DNA of 7,162 bases from an uncultured bacterium (GTDB taxonomy: Bacteria > Patescibacteriota > Minisyncoccia > Phycocordibacterales > UBA1006): the NCBI GenBank assembly GCA_937898165.1, contig CALDKO010000123.1, positions 1 to 7,162 of the forward strand, read 5' to 3'. The notes beneath the pieces are model-generated. The model was not told where the DNA came from. It searched no databases and worked only from the letters and a program-made list of their open reading frames with translations. Positions 1 to 5,465 of the stretch are shown here, piece after piece. Positions within the stretch are counted from its first letter, which is position 1, and every line of letters starts with the position of its first letter. The position numbers and the translations under genes were made by a program.

Positions 1-1993
1 CTCGGAAAACTTCATCTGCCGCCTCTGCATCATCGATAGTCACAAGTGCCATGACGCGACGAGATGGATCCATGGTTGTTTCCCATAATTCCTCTGCGTT
101 CATTTCTCCGAGACCTTTGTATCGTTGGATAGAAATTTTTGATACACGCTCCTTTTTCTTTGCGGTATTTTCTTCACTTTCTGCTGCGTCATTTTCCTCG
201 TTTTCTGCAGAATATTCTTCTGCTGTTGCCAGTTCTCCACCCATGGTTGCAATTACCGCATTTCGTTCTTCATCTGAAAAGGCATAGGCAATTTCTTTTC
301 CTTTTTTAATTTTATACAACGGCGGTTGTGCAATATATAAATATCCAGATTCAACAATTGGTTTCAAGTATCGATAGAATAATGTCAGGAGTAATGTCGT
401 GATATGTGAACCATCGACGTCGGCATCTGTCGCGATGATGATTTTATGATAACGAGCTTTCCCAATATCAAATGTTTCACCAATAGAAGTCCCCAGAGCA
501 ATCACAATGTTTTTAATTTCTTCTGATCCTACAATTCGATCTAAGCGTGCACGCTCTACGTTCAACGGCTTTCCTTTCAATGGTAGGATTGCCTGCGTTT
601 TTCGATCACGCCCCTGTTTTGCAGTTCCACCCGCAGAGTCTCCCTCTACGATGAATACCTCTGATTCTGATGCGTCTTTTGATTGGCAGTCAGATAATTT
701 TCCAGGAAGTGTGAACCCTTCCAACATTCCTTTTCGAAGTATTGAATCCTTTGCAGCTTTTGCAGCTTTTCGTGCACGTAGAGCCAGTACCGCTTTTTGC
801 AGAATTGCTTTTGCATCATCTGGATGCTCTTCCAAAAACATTGAGAGAGCTTCACCGAATACTGTTTCTACTGCTCCACGAGCTTCAGGACTACCTAATT
901 TTGCCTTTGTCTGTCCCTCGAACTGAATCTCAGGCATTTTAACTGAAATAACAGCAGTTAGACCTTCCAGTACATCACCACCATCAAATGTTTCTCCATC
1001 TTTCAATACTTTCTTTTCCTTGTTGTAATTGTTCAATGTTCGCGTCAATGCAGTTTTAAATCCAGTCACATGCATTCCACCTTCCATTGTGTAAATATGG
1101 TTTGCAAACGGAACAACCTTGCTATCAATATCGTCTACGTATTGCAGAGCAATTTCAACATTGATATCATCAACCATTTTTTCAACATAGAAAAGATTTT
1201 CATGAATTGCTTTTTTCCCAAGATTAATTGATCGCACCATGGAAACCAATCCACCTTCGAAATAGAAACTCATTGATGGAACCTCAACATCCATATTGAT
1301 CAAGTATGTTTCATTATCAAGTTTTGGAACATCTGTCGATTCACGTGCATCAATTACGCTGATGCGTAATTTTTTCGCAAGGTATGCCTGTTCACGCAAT
1401 CGTCCAACGATTCGGTTCCAGTTAAATTTAATTTCCTTGAAAATTTCAATATCAGGTTCGAATGTGATTACAGTTCCAGTGAATTTTGTTTTTCCAACCA
1501 CTTTTACTTTTGCTTTGGGCTTACCGATTGAATATTCCTGCATGTGAATTTCACCATTGATGTGAACTTCTGCTTTCATGAAAATTGAAAGTGCGTTTAC
1601 TACAGACGAACCCACACCATGAAGTCCTCCGGAAACTTTATATCCACCATCTCCGAATTTTCCTCCGGCATGAAGTACGGTTAAAATAGTTTCAAGAGCT
1701 GAAACTTTTGTTTTTGAGTGGATTCCAACAGGAATTCCACGACCATTATCGACAACACGCACGCGGTTACCAGGAAGAAGCGAAACCTCAATATGGTTCG
1801 CATGGCCCGCCATTGCCTCGTCGCGACTGTTATCAAAAATTTCCCAAATCAAGTGATGTAATCCATCAGTTCCTGTCGAACCAATGTACATTCCAGGACG
1901 TTTACGCACTGGGTCCAACCCTTCCAGGACGGTAATGGAATCAGCGTCATAAGACCCTTCTTTTTTAACTTTTTTTACTTCGTCTTTTGCCAT
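1..1993 (-). CDS. gyrB: DNA gyrase subunit B (C-terminal end beyond window)
   Basis: ATPase subunit of DNA gyrase, which with GyrA introduces negative supercoils into DNA using ATP in the cytoplasm. My translation from the ATG at 1991-1993 gives 664 uninterrupted residues before the window edge, so probably only the last 10-30 residues are missing. The GHKL ATPase domain comes first: N-box WEIFDNSRDEA (about 50-60, catalytic Glu51), VVDNGRGIP (about 80-88) and GGLHGVGSSVVNAL (about 122-134). The transducer domain follows. The TOPRIM domain shows EGDSAGG (450-456) and DADVDGSH (523-530), then PPLYKIKKGK and QRYKGLGEMN (623-632). KQGRDRKTQAILPLKGK fits GyrB, although ParE is hard to exclude without a second paralogue. 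A short acidic insertion lies at about 592-610. The position usually held by Ile or Val in DNSxDEA is Arg here. No Shine-Dalgarno sequence precedes the start; a promoter lies about 45 bp upstream. Confidence 0.97.
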   Translation of the reverse strand, partial: MAKDEVKKVKKEGSYDADSITVLEGLDPVRKRPGMYIGSTGTDGLHHLIWEIFDNSRDEAMAGHANHIEVSLLPGNRVRVVDNGRGIPVGIHSKTKVSALETILTVLHAGGKFGDGGYKVSGGLHGVGSSVVNALSIFMKAEVHINGEIHMQEYSIGKPKAKVKVVGKTKFTGTVITFEPDIEIFKEIKFNWNRIVGRLREQAYLAKKLRISVIDARESTDVPKLDNETYLINMDVEVPSMSFYFEGGLVSMVRSINLGKKAIHENLFYVEKMVDDINVEIALQYVDDIDSKVVPFANHIYTMEGGMHVTGFKTALTRTLNNYNKEKKVLKDGETFDGGDVLEGLTAVISVKMPEIQFEGQTKAKLGSPEARGAVETVFGEALSMFLEEHPDDAKAILQKAVLALRARKAAKAAKDSILRKGMLEGFTLPGKLSDCQSKDASESEVFIVEGDSAGGTAKQGRDRKTQAILPLKGKPLNVERARLDRIVGSEEIKNIVIALGTSIGETFDIGKARYHKIIIATDADVDGSHITTLLLTLFYRYLKPIVESGYLYIAQPPLYKIKKGKEIAYAFSDEERNAVIATMGGELATAEEYSAENEENDAAESEENTAKKKERVSKISIQRYKGLGEMNAEELWETTMDPSRRVMALVTIDDAEAADEVFR

Positions 1994-2037
1994 AATACTG
2001 TGAGAAATTAATGATAATAATCGATTTAATACACACA

Positions 2038-2066
2038 AGTATAGCATACTTTCTCAATTTTTTGAA
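2038..2066 (-). promoter_or_regulatory. Candidate gyrB promoter with extended -10
   Basis: On the minus strand the sequence reads TGCTATACT, an extended -10 (TATACT at 2043-2038). A weak -35, TTCAAA (2066-2061), lies 17 bp upstream. The -10 sits inside the dyad AGTATGCTATACT (2050-2038), which also occurs in the promoter of the 2128-2832 gene. The predicted start near 2031 gives a leader of about 38 nt. The assignment rests on motif and spacing only. Confidence 0.6.
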
Positions 2067-2068
2067 TC

Positions 2069-2094
2069 AAAAAACCCCTTATTTTCATAAGGGG
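2069..2094 (-). terminator. Intrinsic terminator of the lipoprotein gene
   Basis: On the minus strand CCCCTTA and TAAGGGG form a 7-bp stem around a 6-nt loop (2094-2075), followed by six T (2074-2069). It lies about 33 bp after the stop at 2128 and immediately before the gyrB promoter, so it should insulate gyrB from upstream transcription. Confidence 0.88.
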
Positions 2095-2127
2095 CTCGAG
2101 AAGGAATTCTTCTCTGTTTCGTCTGTG

Positions 2128-2832
2128 TTAGCTATTGTGCGTAATGGTTGTTACACCACCTGCTACGTTAATTTTTGCGTTGGCACCGTTACCAACAGTA
2201 ATCACTGCAGCCTGGCCGTTACTTGTACCTGTACCAGAAGGGTTATTAACTGGTGGATTTTGGTTTCTGTCTTTTAACTTAAGAATCATTAATATGATAC
2301 CTAAAATAAGTGCAATAATACCTAACCAGTAAAGTAGTGGTAGTCCGAATAGATAACTATCCAAACCACCTCCTATTCCTGCCTGTGTAACAGTTTGTTT
2401 CACCTTCGCAGGATCCACATTGGATGATGCTTCAGGTGTTACGGTACCATCAGAACCAATGGTAACTGTTGCTGTGTTTTTTAGTGTAGCTTTATCAACC
2501 ACCACACCGTTTTTCCCTACATGAGCATAATCTCCGCTTGCGGTTACAAGCGAACCATCAATATGTCTCGCAGGAACTGGCACCCATTGACCTTTCGTTG
2601 TCCATCCCATAAGTTTTCTTAAACCTTGGTTTTTCAAACTACAATCAAGCCATTTACCCAAGATTGGGTATTGATACTTGAAATAAACTGAGTCATTTGG
2701 TATATCAATACCAGGGCCATCAGTAGCAGCCATTACGGTTGGTGCAGATACTGTAGTTTCATTTGAATTTGAGCATGCTGTGAATGCTACTGTCGCGATT
2801 ATAATCACGAATAATGCTTTGATTTTCTTCAT
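2128..2832 (-). CDS. Putative lipoprotein with a second membrane anchor, function unknown
   Basis: I do not recognise this 234-residue protein. The N-terminus MKKIKALFVIIIATVAFTAC is a typical lipoprotein signal peptide with Cys20 as the lipidated residue; the lipobox FTAC is slightly off consensus. Residues 21-160 are polar and rich in Ser, Thr, Asn and Gly, and include an aromatic stretch (about 48-90: SVYFKYQYPILGKW, GWTTKGQWVPVPARH). A strong hydrophobic segment spans 161-185 and ends in KLKDRN. By the positive-inside rule the chain would return to the cytoplasm and leave a Pro/Asn/Gly-rich tail of about 45 residues inside. That tail ends in a possible beta repeat (AAVITVGNGANAKINVAGG). 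The gene has its own strong promoter and terminator and so is a monocistron between the 38-residue peptide and gyrB. The coding call is firm; a surface or envelope role is inference. Confidence 0.88.
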   Translation of the reverse strand: MKKIKALFVIIIATVAFTACSNSNETTVSAPTVMAATDGPGIDIPNDSVYFKYQYPILGKWLDCSLKNQGLRKLMGWTTKGQWVPVPARHIDGSLVTASGDYAHVGKNGVVVDKATLKNTATVTIGSDGTVTPEASSNVDPAKVKQTVTQAGIGGGLDSYLFGLPLLYWLGIIALILGIILMILKLKDRNQNPPVNNPSGTGTSNGQAAVITVGNGANAKINVAGGVTTITHNS

Positions 2833-2879
2833 TTTTATGACTTTTTATTTGTTTTTTAAAAGAATATATTTACTATAAT

Positions 2880-2908
2880 AGTATAGCATACTCAATATAA
2901 AATGTCAA
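2880..2908 (-). promoter_or_regulatory. Strong promoter of the lipoprotein gene
   Basis: On the minus strand a perfect -35, TTGACA (2908-2903), is followed after 17 bp by TATACT (2885-2880), preceded by TGC as an extended -10. The core AGTATGCTATACT (2892-2880) matches the gyrB promoter exactly. The start near 2873 predicts a leader of about 40 nt with no Shine-Dalgarno sequence. Confidence 0.82.
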
Positions 2909-2914
2909 TAGATA

Positions 2915-2940
2915 CGAAAAAACCCCAGAATACTGGGGTT
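2915..2940 (-). terminator. Intrinsic terminator after the 38-residue ORF
   Basis: On the minus strand AACCCCAG and CTGGGGTT pair as a perfect 8-bp stem with loop TATT (2940-2921), and the run of T continues to 2917. It begins about 20 bp after the small ORF stop and sits just upstream of the -35 of the lipoprotein promoter. Confidence 0.92.
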
Positions 2941-2960
2941 CCGGCAATGTATGCCTGTTT

Positions 2961-3077
2961 TTAGCGCTGGATCAGTCCATCCTTTTCGGCTTGTGCTTCA
3001 TATTTAAAGGAAAAAACCATGGAAATGATACCTGCAGCTGTGAAGCTTAATACTACTATTGATGTGAATACTGTCAT
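2961..3077 (-). CDS. Small single-span membrane peptide, 38 residues, unknown function
   Basis: A short ORF read from the ATG at 3077-3075 to TAA at 2961. The product begins MTVFTSIVVLSFTAAGIISM and ends KDGLIQR. Residues 3-24 form one uncharged hydrophobic helix; the remaining 14 residues are charged (Lys25, Glu27, Glu31, Lys32, Asp33, Arg38), so the C-terminus is probably cytoplasmic. The case for a real gene is the surrounding signals: a near-consensus promoter ends about 34 bp upstream of the start and a strong terminator begins about 20 bp after the stop, with nothing else coding between them. No Shine-Dalgarno sequence is seen, as for its neighbours. It sits where rplI often follows rpsR but has no resemblance to bL9. 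The same transcript could instead act as a small RNA. Confidence 0.68.
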   Translation of the reverse strand: MTVFTSIVVLSFTAAGIISMVFSFKYEAQAEKDGLIQR

Positions 3078-3110
3078 GTTATTTTTTTAAAAGAAGTTAT
3101 GAATAGTACT

Positions 3111-3139
3111 ATATTAACATAATATATATAATATGTCAA
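3111..3139 (-). promoter_or_regulatory. Strong promoter of the 38-residue ORF
   Basis: On the minus strand TTGACA (3139-3134) and TAATAT (3116-3111) are separated by 17 bp, with TGT before the -10 as an extended element. It starts about 15 bp past the rpsR terminator. The predicted start near 3104 gives a leader of about 27 nt. Confidence 0.8.
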
Positions 3140-3154
3140 GTACTCCCTTTTAAA

Positions 3155-3175
3155 ACAAAAAACCCCGACGGGGTT
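3155..3175 (-). terminator. Intrinsic terminator closing rpsF-ssb-rpsR
   Basis: On the minus strand AACCCC and GGGGTT form a 6-bp, GC-rich stem with a 3-nt loop (3175-3161), followed by a run of T to 3157. It starts only 5 bp after the rpsR stop codon and so ends the ribosomal protein cluster. Confidence 0.9.
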
Positions 3176-3180
3176 CATTG

Positions 3181-3384
3181 TTATGCTTCGATGTATGGAA
3201 GTAGTCCCATGAATCGAGCTCGTTTCACTGCAAGAGCAAGAGCTCGTTGATTTTTCAGTGATGTTCCTGTTCGTTTTCGAGGAAGAATTTTTCCTGTTGA
3301 AGAAAGGAATTTTTTCAAAATTTCAATATCTTTGTAATCGATATACTTAATATTGTTTGATTTAAAATAACATTGTTGTGACAT
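3181..3384 (-). CDS. rpsR: Small-subunit ribosomal protein bS18
   Basis: bS18 binds the platform of the 30S subunit next to bS6 and contacts 16S rRNA. The 67-residue product has the family core throughout: IKYIDYKDIEILKKFLSSTG (about 13-32), KILPRKRTGTSLKNQ (about 32-46) and the RNA-contacting C-terminal helix ALAVKRARFMGLLPYI. Only one Cys (Cys5) is present, so no four-Cys zinc site. The ATG lies 26 bp after the ssb stop with no promoter or terminator between them, so it is probably cotranscribed with ssb. An intrinsic terminator follows directly. Confidence 0.97.
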   Translation of the reverse strand: MSQQCYFKSNNIKYIDYKDIEILKKFLSSTGKILPRKRTGTSLKNQRALALAVKRARFMGLLPYIEA

Positions 3385-3410
3385 AAAATATATGAAACGA
3401 CTTTGTAGAA

Positions 3411-3866
3411 TTAGAATGGAATATCATCAGGGTTGATATCTAATGCATCTGCATCTGGATACTCGATTGGAGATTCAGATGATGCACCAGCAGCAGGTGC
3501 TGACGATGATGGAGAATATGAGGAAGATCCATTAGTTTGAGGTCGTGCACCGAATTGTACATTTTCTGCAATGATTTCAGTTCGGTATTTTTTCTGACCA
3601 TCCTGTTCCCAAGATCGGGTTTGGATACGTCCCTCTAAACAAACTTGGCTTCCTTTTTTAACATACTGTGCGCAGTTTTCAGCCTGACGACCGAACACTA
3701 CGATATTATGATATTCTGCCATTTCTTTTCGTTCTCCTGTAGTTGCATCTTTCCAAAAACGGTTAGTTGCAACTGAGAAACTTGCGATTTTAATTCCTGA
3801 TGGTAGTGACCGTAATTCCGGATCACGTGTTACATTTCCTGCAATGATTGCTTTGTTGATATACAT
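3411..3866 (-). CDS. ssb: Single-stranded DNA-binding protein
   Basis: SSB coats single-stranded DNA during replication, repair and recombination and recruits partners through its acidic tip. The 151-residue protein has the family order. An OB-fold occupies about 1-108 (MYINKAIIAGNVTRDPELR at the start, YHNIVVFGRQAENCAQYVKKG in the middle, GRIQTRSWEQDGQKKYRTEI later). A Ser/Ala/Pro-rich disordered linker covers about 110-138. The acidic C-terminal peptide DINPDDIPF matches the classic DDIPF interaction tip. Its place between rpsF and rpsR is the usual bacterial order. A separate promoter in the 89-bp gap upstream suggests that ssb and rpsR can be expressed apart from rpsF. Confidence 0.98.
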   Translation of the reverse strand: MYINKAIIAGNVTRDPELRSLPSGIKIASFSVATNRFWKDATTGERKEMAEYHNIVVFGRQAENCAQYVKKGSQVCLEGRIQTRSWEQDGQKKYRTEIIAENVQFGARPQTNGSSSYSPSSSAPAAGASSESPIEYPDADALDINPDDIPF

Positions 3867-3902
3867 AGTATTTCTTGATTAATTATTATTAACAATAACA
3901 CC

Positions 3903-3931
3903 AGTATATCGCAAAGAATTTTTCATGACAA
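3903..3931 (-). promoter_or_regulatory. Candidate internal promoter for ssb-rpsR
   Basis: On the minus strand TTGTCA (3931-3926) and TATACT (3908-3903) are 17 bp apart, one mismatch each from the sigma70 consensus. It lies in the rpsF-ssb gap, giving a start near 3896 and a leader of about 29 nt. There is no TG extension. No terminator is visible in the gap, so read-through from rpsF is also expected. Confidence 0.65.
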
Positions 3932-3955
3932 GTTCCGTCTAATTCAACAAAATAA

Positions 3956-4516
3956 TTATTCAGTTTCGGTTTCGATTAATGGTTCGACCGCAACATCTTC
4001 TGCGTCTTCGTTGATAGGAGTTTGCAGTTCAATAGCTGCAATTCCTGGGTCAACTTCTTCTGCATCAACATCTGCAAGTAATTCTTCTTCTACAGATTCT
4101 TCACGTGCTGATGATTTCAAGATTTTTGAAAGAGGTTTTTTACTAATAATCGTATTTTCTGCAACAGTTGCAGTCATAAGACTACGAATAATTAATATGT
4201 TTTTTTCAAGAACTGCGTTGATCGCCTTGATTTGATCAGGAGTGATTGAAAATTTAATCCAACCAAAGTATCCCTGATTAAAGCGAACTCGTTTGTTATT
4301 GATGATTCGTGACATTTCGTATGCCAAGTCGATGAATTCAGGTCGTGCATCAGTCATGATGGTTCCTGAAAGATCGGTAATAATTGATTTGATTTGGTCT
4401 ACATTTCCGTCCAAATCTTCCTCGCGAACCGCTGGTGACAATAGGAAGCCGAGTTCGTAAACTCGAGGCTCCAGCGCTTCAGTCGAGGCTTGAGTAACTG
4501 CCTTTTTTCGTGCCAT
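3956..4516 (-). CDS. rpsF: Small-subunit ribosomal protein bS6 with acidic C-terminal extension
   Basis: bS6 pairs with bS18 on the 30S platform. At 186 residues it is well above the usual length of about 95-135. After a Lys/Thr-rich lead of about 17 residues, the S6 ferredoxin-like fold runs from about 18 to 118: RVYELGFLLSPAVREEDL (first strand and helix), LAYEMSRIINNKRVRFNQGY, FGWIKFSITPDQIKAINAVL, then NILIIRSLMTATVAEN. Residues from about 133 to 186 are strongly acidic and look disordered (SAREESVEEELLADVDAEEV through the final ETETE). The YFGWIKF strand and LAYxM motif are fairly characteristic of CPR-type S6, in my judgement. It is first in the rpsF-ssb-rpsR order. The ATG follows an A/T-only stretch with no Shine-Dalgarno sequence. 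Confidence 0.94.
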   Translation of the reverse strand: MARKKAVTQASTEALEPRVYELGFLLSPAVREEDLDGNVDQIKSIITDLSGTIMTDARPEFIDLAYEMSRIINNKRVRFNQGYFGWIKFSITPDQIKAINAVLEKNILIIRSLMTATVAENTIISKKPLSKILKSSAREESVEEELLADVDAEEVDPGIAAIELQTPINEDAEDVAVEPLIETETE

Positions 4517-4540
4517 AATTTATATATATTTACTTAATAA

Positions 4541-4568
4541 TAAAAGCACCTTGAATAATTCAAAGTGC
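4541..4568 (-). terminator. Hairpin plus T-run between tatD and rpsF
   Basis: On the minus strand GCACTTTGAA and TTCAAGGTGC form a 10-bp stem with one G-T wobble and a 3-nt loop (4568-4546), followed by TTTTATTATT. It is the only candidate terminator for tatD, about 42 bp after its stop. The likely rpsF promoter lies upstream of it, so the hairpin would also form at the very 5' end of the rpsF mRNA. Confidence 0.8.
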
Positions 4569-4572
4569 GATT

Positions 4573-4601
4573 ACATTAGCAGAAATAAGGTGTTTTGTAA
4601 A
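4573..4601 (-). promoter_or_regulatory. Candidate rpsF promoter upstream of the hairpin
   Basis: On the minus strand TTTACA (4601-4596), a 17-bp spacer and TAATGT (4578-4573), preceded by TGC, make an extended -10 promoter. The predicted start near 4566 falls at the base of the hairpin at 4568-4546, giving a leader of about 50 nt. A weaker alternative inside the hairpin region (TTCAAG, 17 bp, TAAATA) cannot be excluded. Confidence 0.5.
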
Positions 4602-4609
4602 GGGTTGTT

Positions 4610-5407
4610 TTAATAAATAATTCCAAAGAATTTCTTCGCATTTTCGAGCAATTGCACGCGTACTGTTTCCAGATCTAACCCTTTCAATTCTGCAATTTTC
4701 TTTGCAATCTCTACCACCATCCAGGGTTCGCATGGTTTTCCACGATATGGTACTGGCGCAGCAAATGGTGCATCGGTTTCAACCATAATGCTTTCGACCG
4801 GGCACGCAATAATCATTTCATCATATTCATTTACAAATGTAATCGGACCATCTACAGAAACAGTACATCCTGCTGCAACAATATCCAACATGCATTGTTT
4901 TGATCCAGAAAAGAAATGAAAATTTGCACGTCCTGCATATTGTTCAGATTTCAAAATTTCCAAAGCATCGTAATAGGCATCATCGGTTCCTTTTGATGCA
5001 CGAACATGGAGCATTAATGGTTTGTTTACTTTTACCGCAAGTGTAATATGTTTTTTAAAAATTTCTACCTGTTTTGTTTTTGTTTCACTTGATTGATCAC
5101 GAAAATAATCTAACCCCGTTTCACCGATGGCAACTACCTTTTCATGTTTCGCCAATTGTTCCATTTCATCCCAATCTGATTCACGATCCGGAACATGTCC
5201 ATCACATGGATGAAATCCAATTGTTGCCCAGCATAGGCCAGAGTTTTTTTCTGCAATTTCTATCGCCATTTTTGATGTTTCCATTCCCGTCCCCACGGTG
5301 ATCGTCCCAATTCCACCATCTCGCATCCGCTGTAAAATTACCTCCTGATTTTCAGAAAGTGGTTCCAAATTTAAATGAGAATGAATATCAATATATTGTA
5401 GATTCAT
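4610..5407 (-). CDS. tatD: TatD-family metal-dependent deoxyribonuclease
   Basis: TatD-family proteins are TIM-barrel metallohydrolases with DNase activity, linked to DNA repair or turnover. Starting at the ATG at 5407, the 265-residue product has the full metal-ligand set: DIHSH (His9, His11), GETGLDYFRD (Glu96), LMLHVRAS (His134), NFHFFSGS (His164) and VETDAPFAAP (Asp212). The barrel end PYRGKPCEPWMVVEIAKKIAE is typical. Length fits the usual 255-265. A longer reading from an in-frame TTG at 5431 adds MYLCYDHF, but those bases overlap the candidate -10 element, and the family starts close to the DxHxH motif, so I prefer the ATG. The gene lies between its own terminator hairpin and that of trhO, probably as a monocistron. 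The exact substrate is not shown by the sequence. Confidence 0.95.
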   Translation of the reverse strand: MNLQYIDIHSHLNLEPLSENQEVILQRMRDGGIGTITVGTGMETSKMAIEIAEKNSGLCWATIGFHPCDGHVPDRESDWDEMEQLAKHEKVVAIGETGLDYFRDQSSETKTKQVEIFKKHITLAVKVNKPLMLHVRASKGTDDAYYDALEILKSEQYAGRANFHFFSGSKQCMLDIVAAGCTVSVDGPITFVNEYDEMIIACPVESIMVETDAPFAAPVPYRGKPCEPWMVVEIAKKIAELKGLDLETVRVQLLENAKKFFGIIY

Positions 5408-5413
5408 AAAATG

Positions 5414-5422
5414 ATCATAGCA
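5414..5422 (-). promoter_or_regulatory. Candidate extended -10 for tatD, leaderless
   Basis: On the minus strand TGCTATGAT (5422-5414) is an extended -10 whose last base is only 6 bp before the tatD ATG. A start 7 bp downstream would place +1 on or next to the A of ATG, giving leaderless mRNA. No -35 is visible because that region is the trhO terminator stem. Confidence 0.5.
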
Positions 5423-5426
5423 TAAA

Positions 5427-5460
5427 TACAAAAATAGAGGAGCGCCTATGACACTCCTCT
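5427..5460 (-). terminator. Intrinsic terminator of trhO
   Basis: On the minus strand AGAGGAGTG and CGCTCCTCT form a 9-bp stem with one T-G wobble and a 7-nt loop (5460-5436), followed by ATTTTTGT. It begins 5 bp past the trhO stop. Confidence 0.9.
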
Positions 5461-5465
5461 ATCTA

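Noticed and set aside
1..1993. Several plus-strand ORFs of 66-139 codons opposite gyrB
   Set aside because: They lie entirely opposite a continuous 664-codon GyrB frame with all family motifs, are low complexity (Ser/Phe/Arg-rich) and have no promoter or family character.
2011..2332. Two plus-strand ORFs opposite the 3' end of the lipoprotein gene
   Set aside because: They overlap the terminator, the gyrB promoter and the lipoprotein coding frame, and their translations look like antisense noise.
4541..4568. S6:S18 autoregulatory leader motif before rpsF
   Set aside because: The hairpin has no CCG bulge and is a plain stem with a T-run, so terminator is the simpler reading; kept only as a hypothesis.
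4011..5301. Plus-strand ORFs opposite rpsF and tatD
   Set aside because: Both are opposite well-supported genes with complete family motifs.
5408..5431. Upstream TTG start for tatD adding eight residues
   Set aside because: The added bases contain the candidate extended -10, and the family starts close to the DxHxH motif, which the ATG at 5407 provides.
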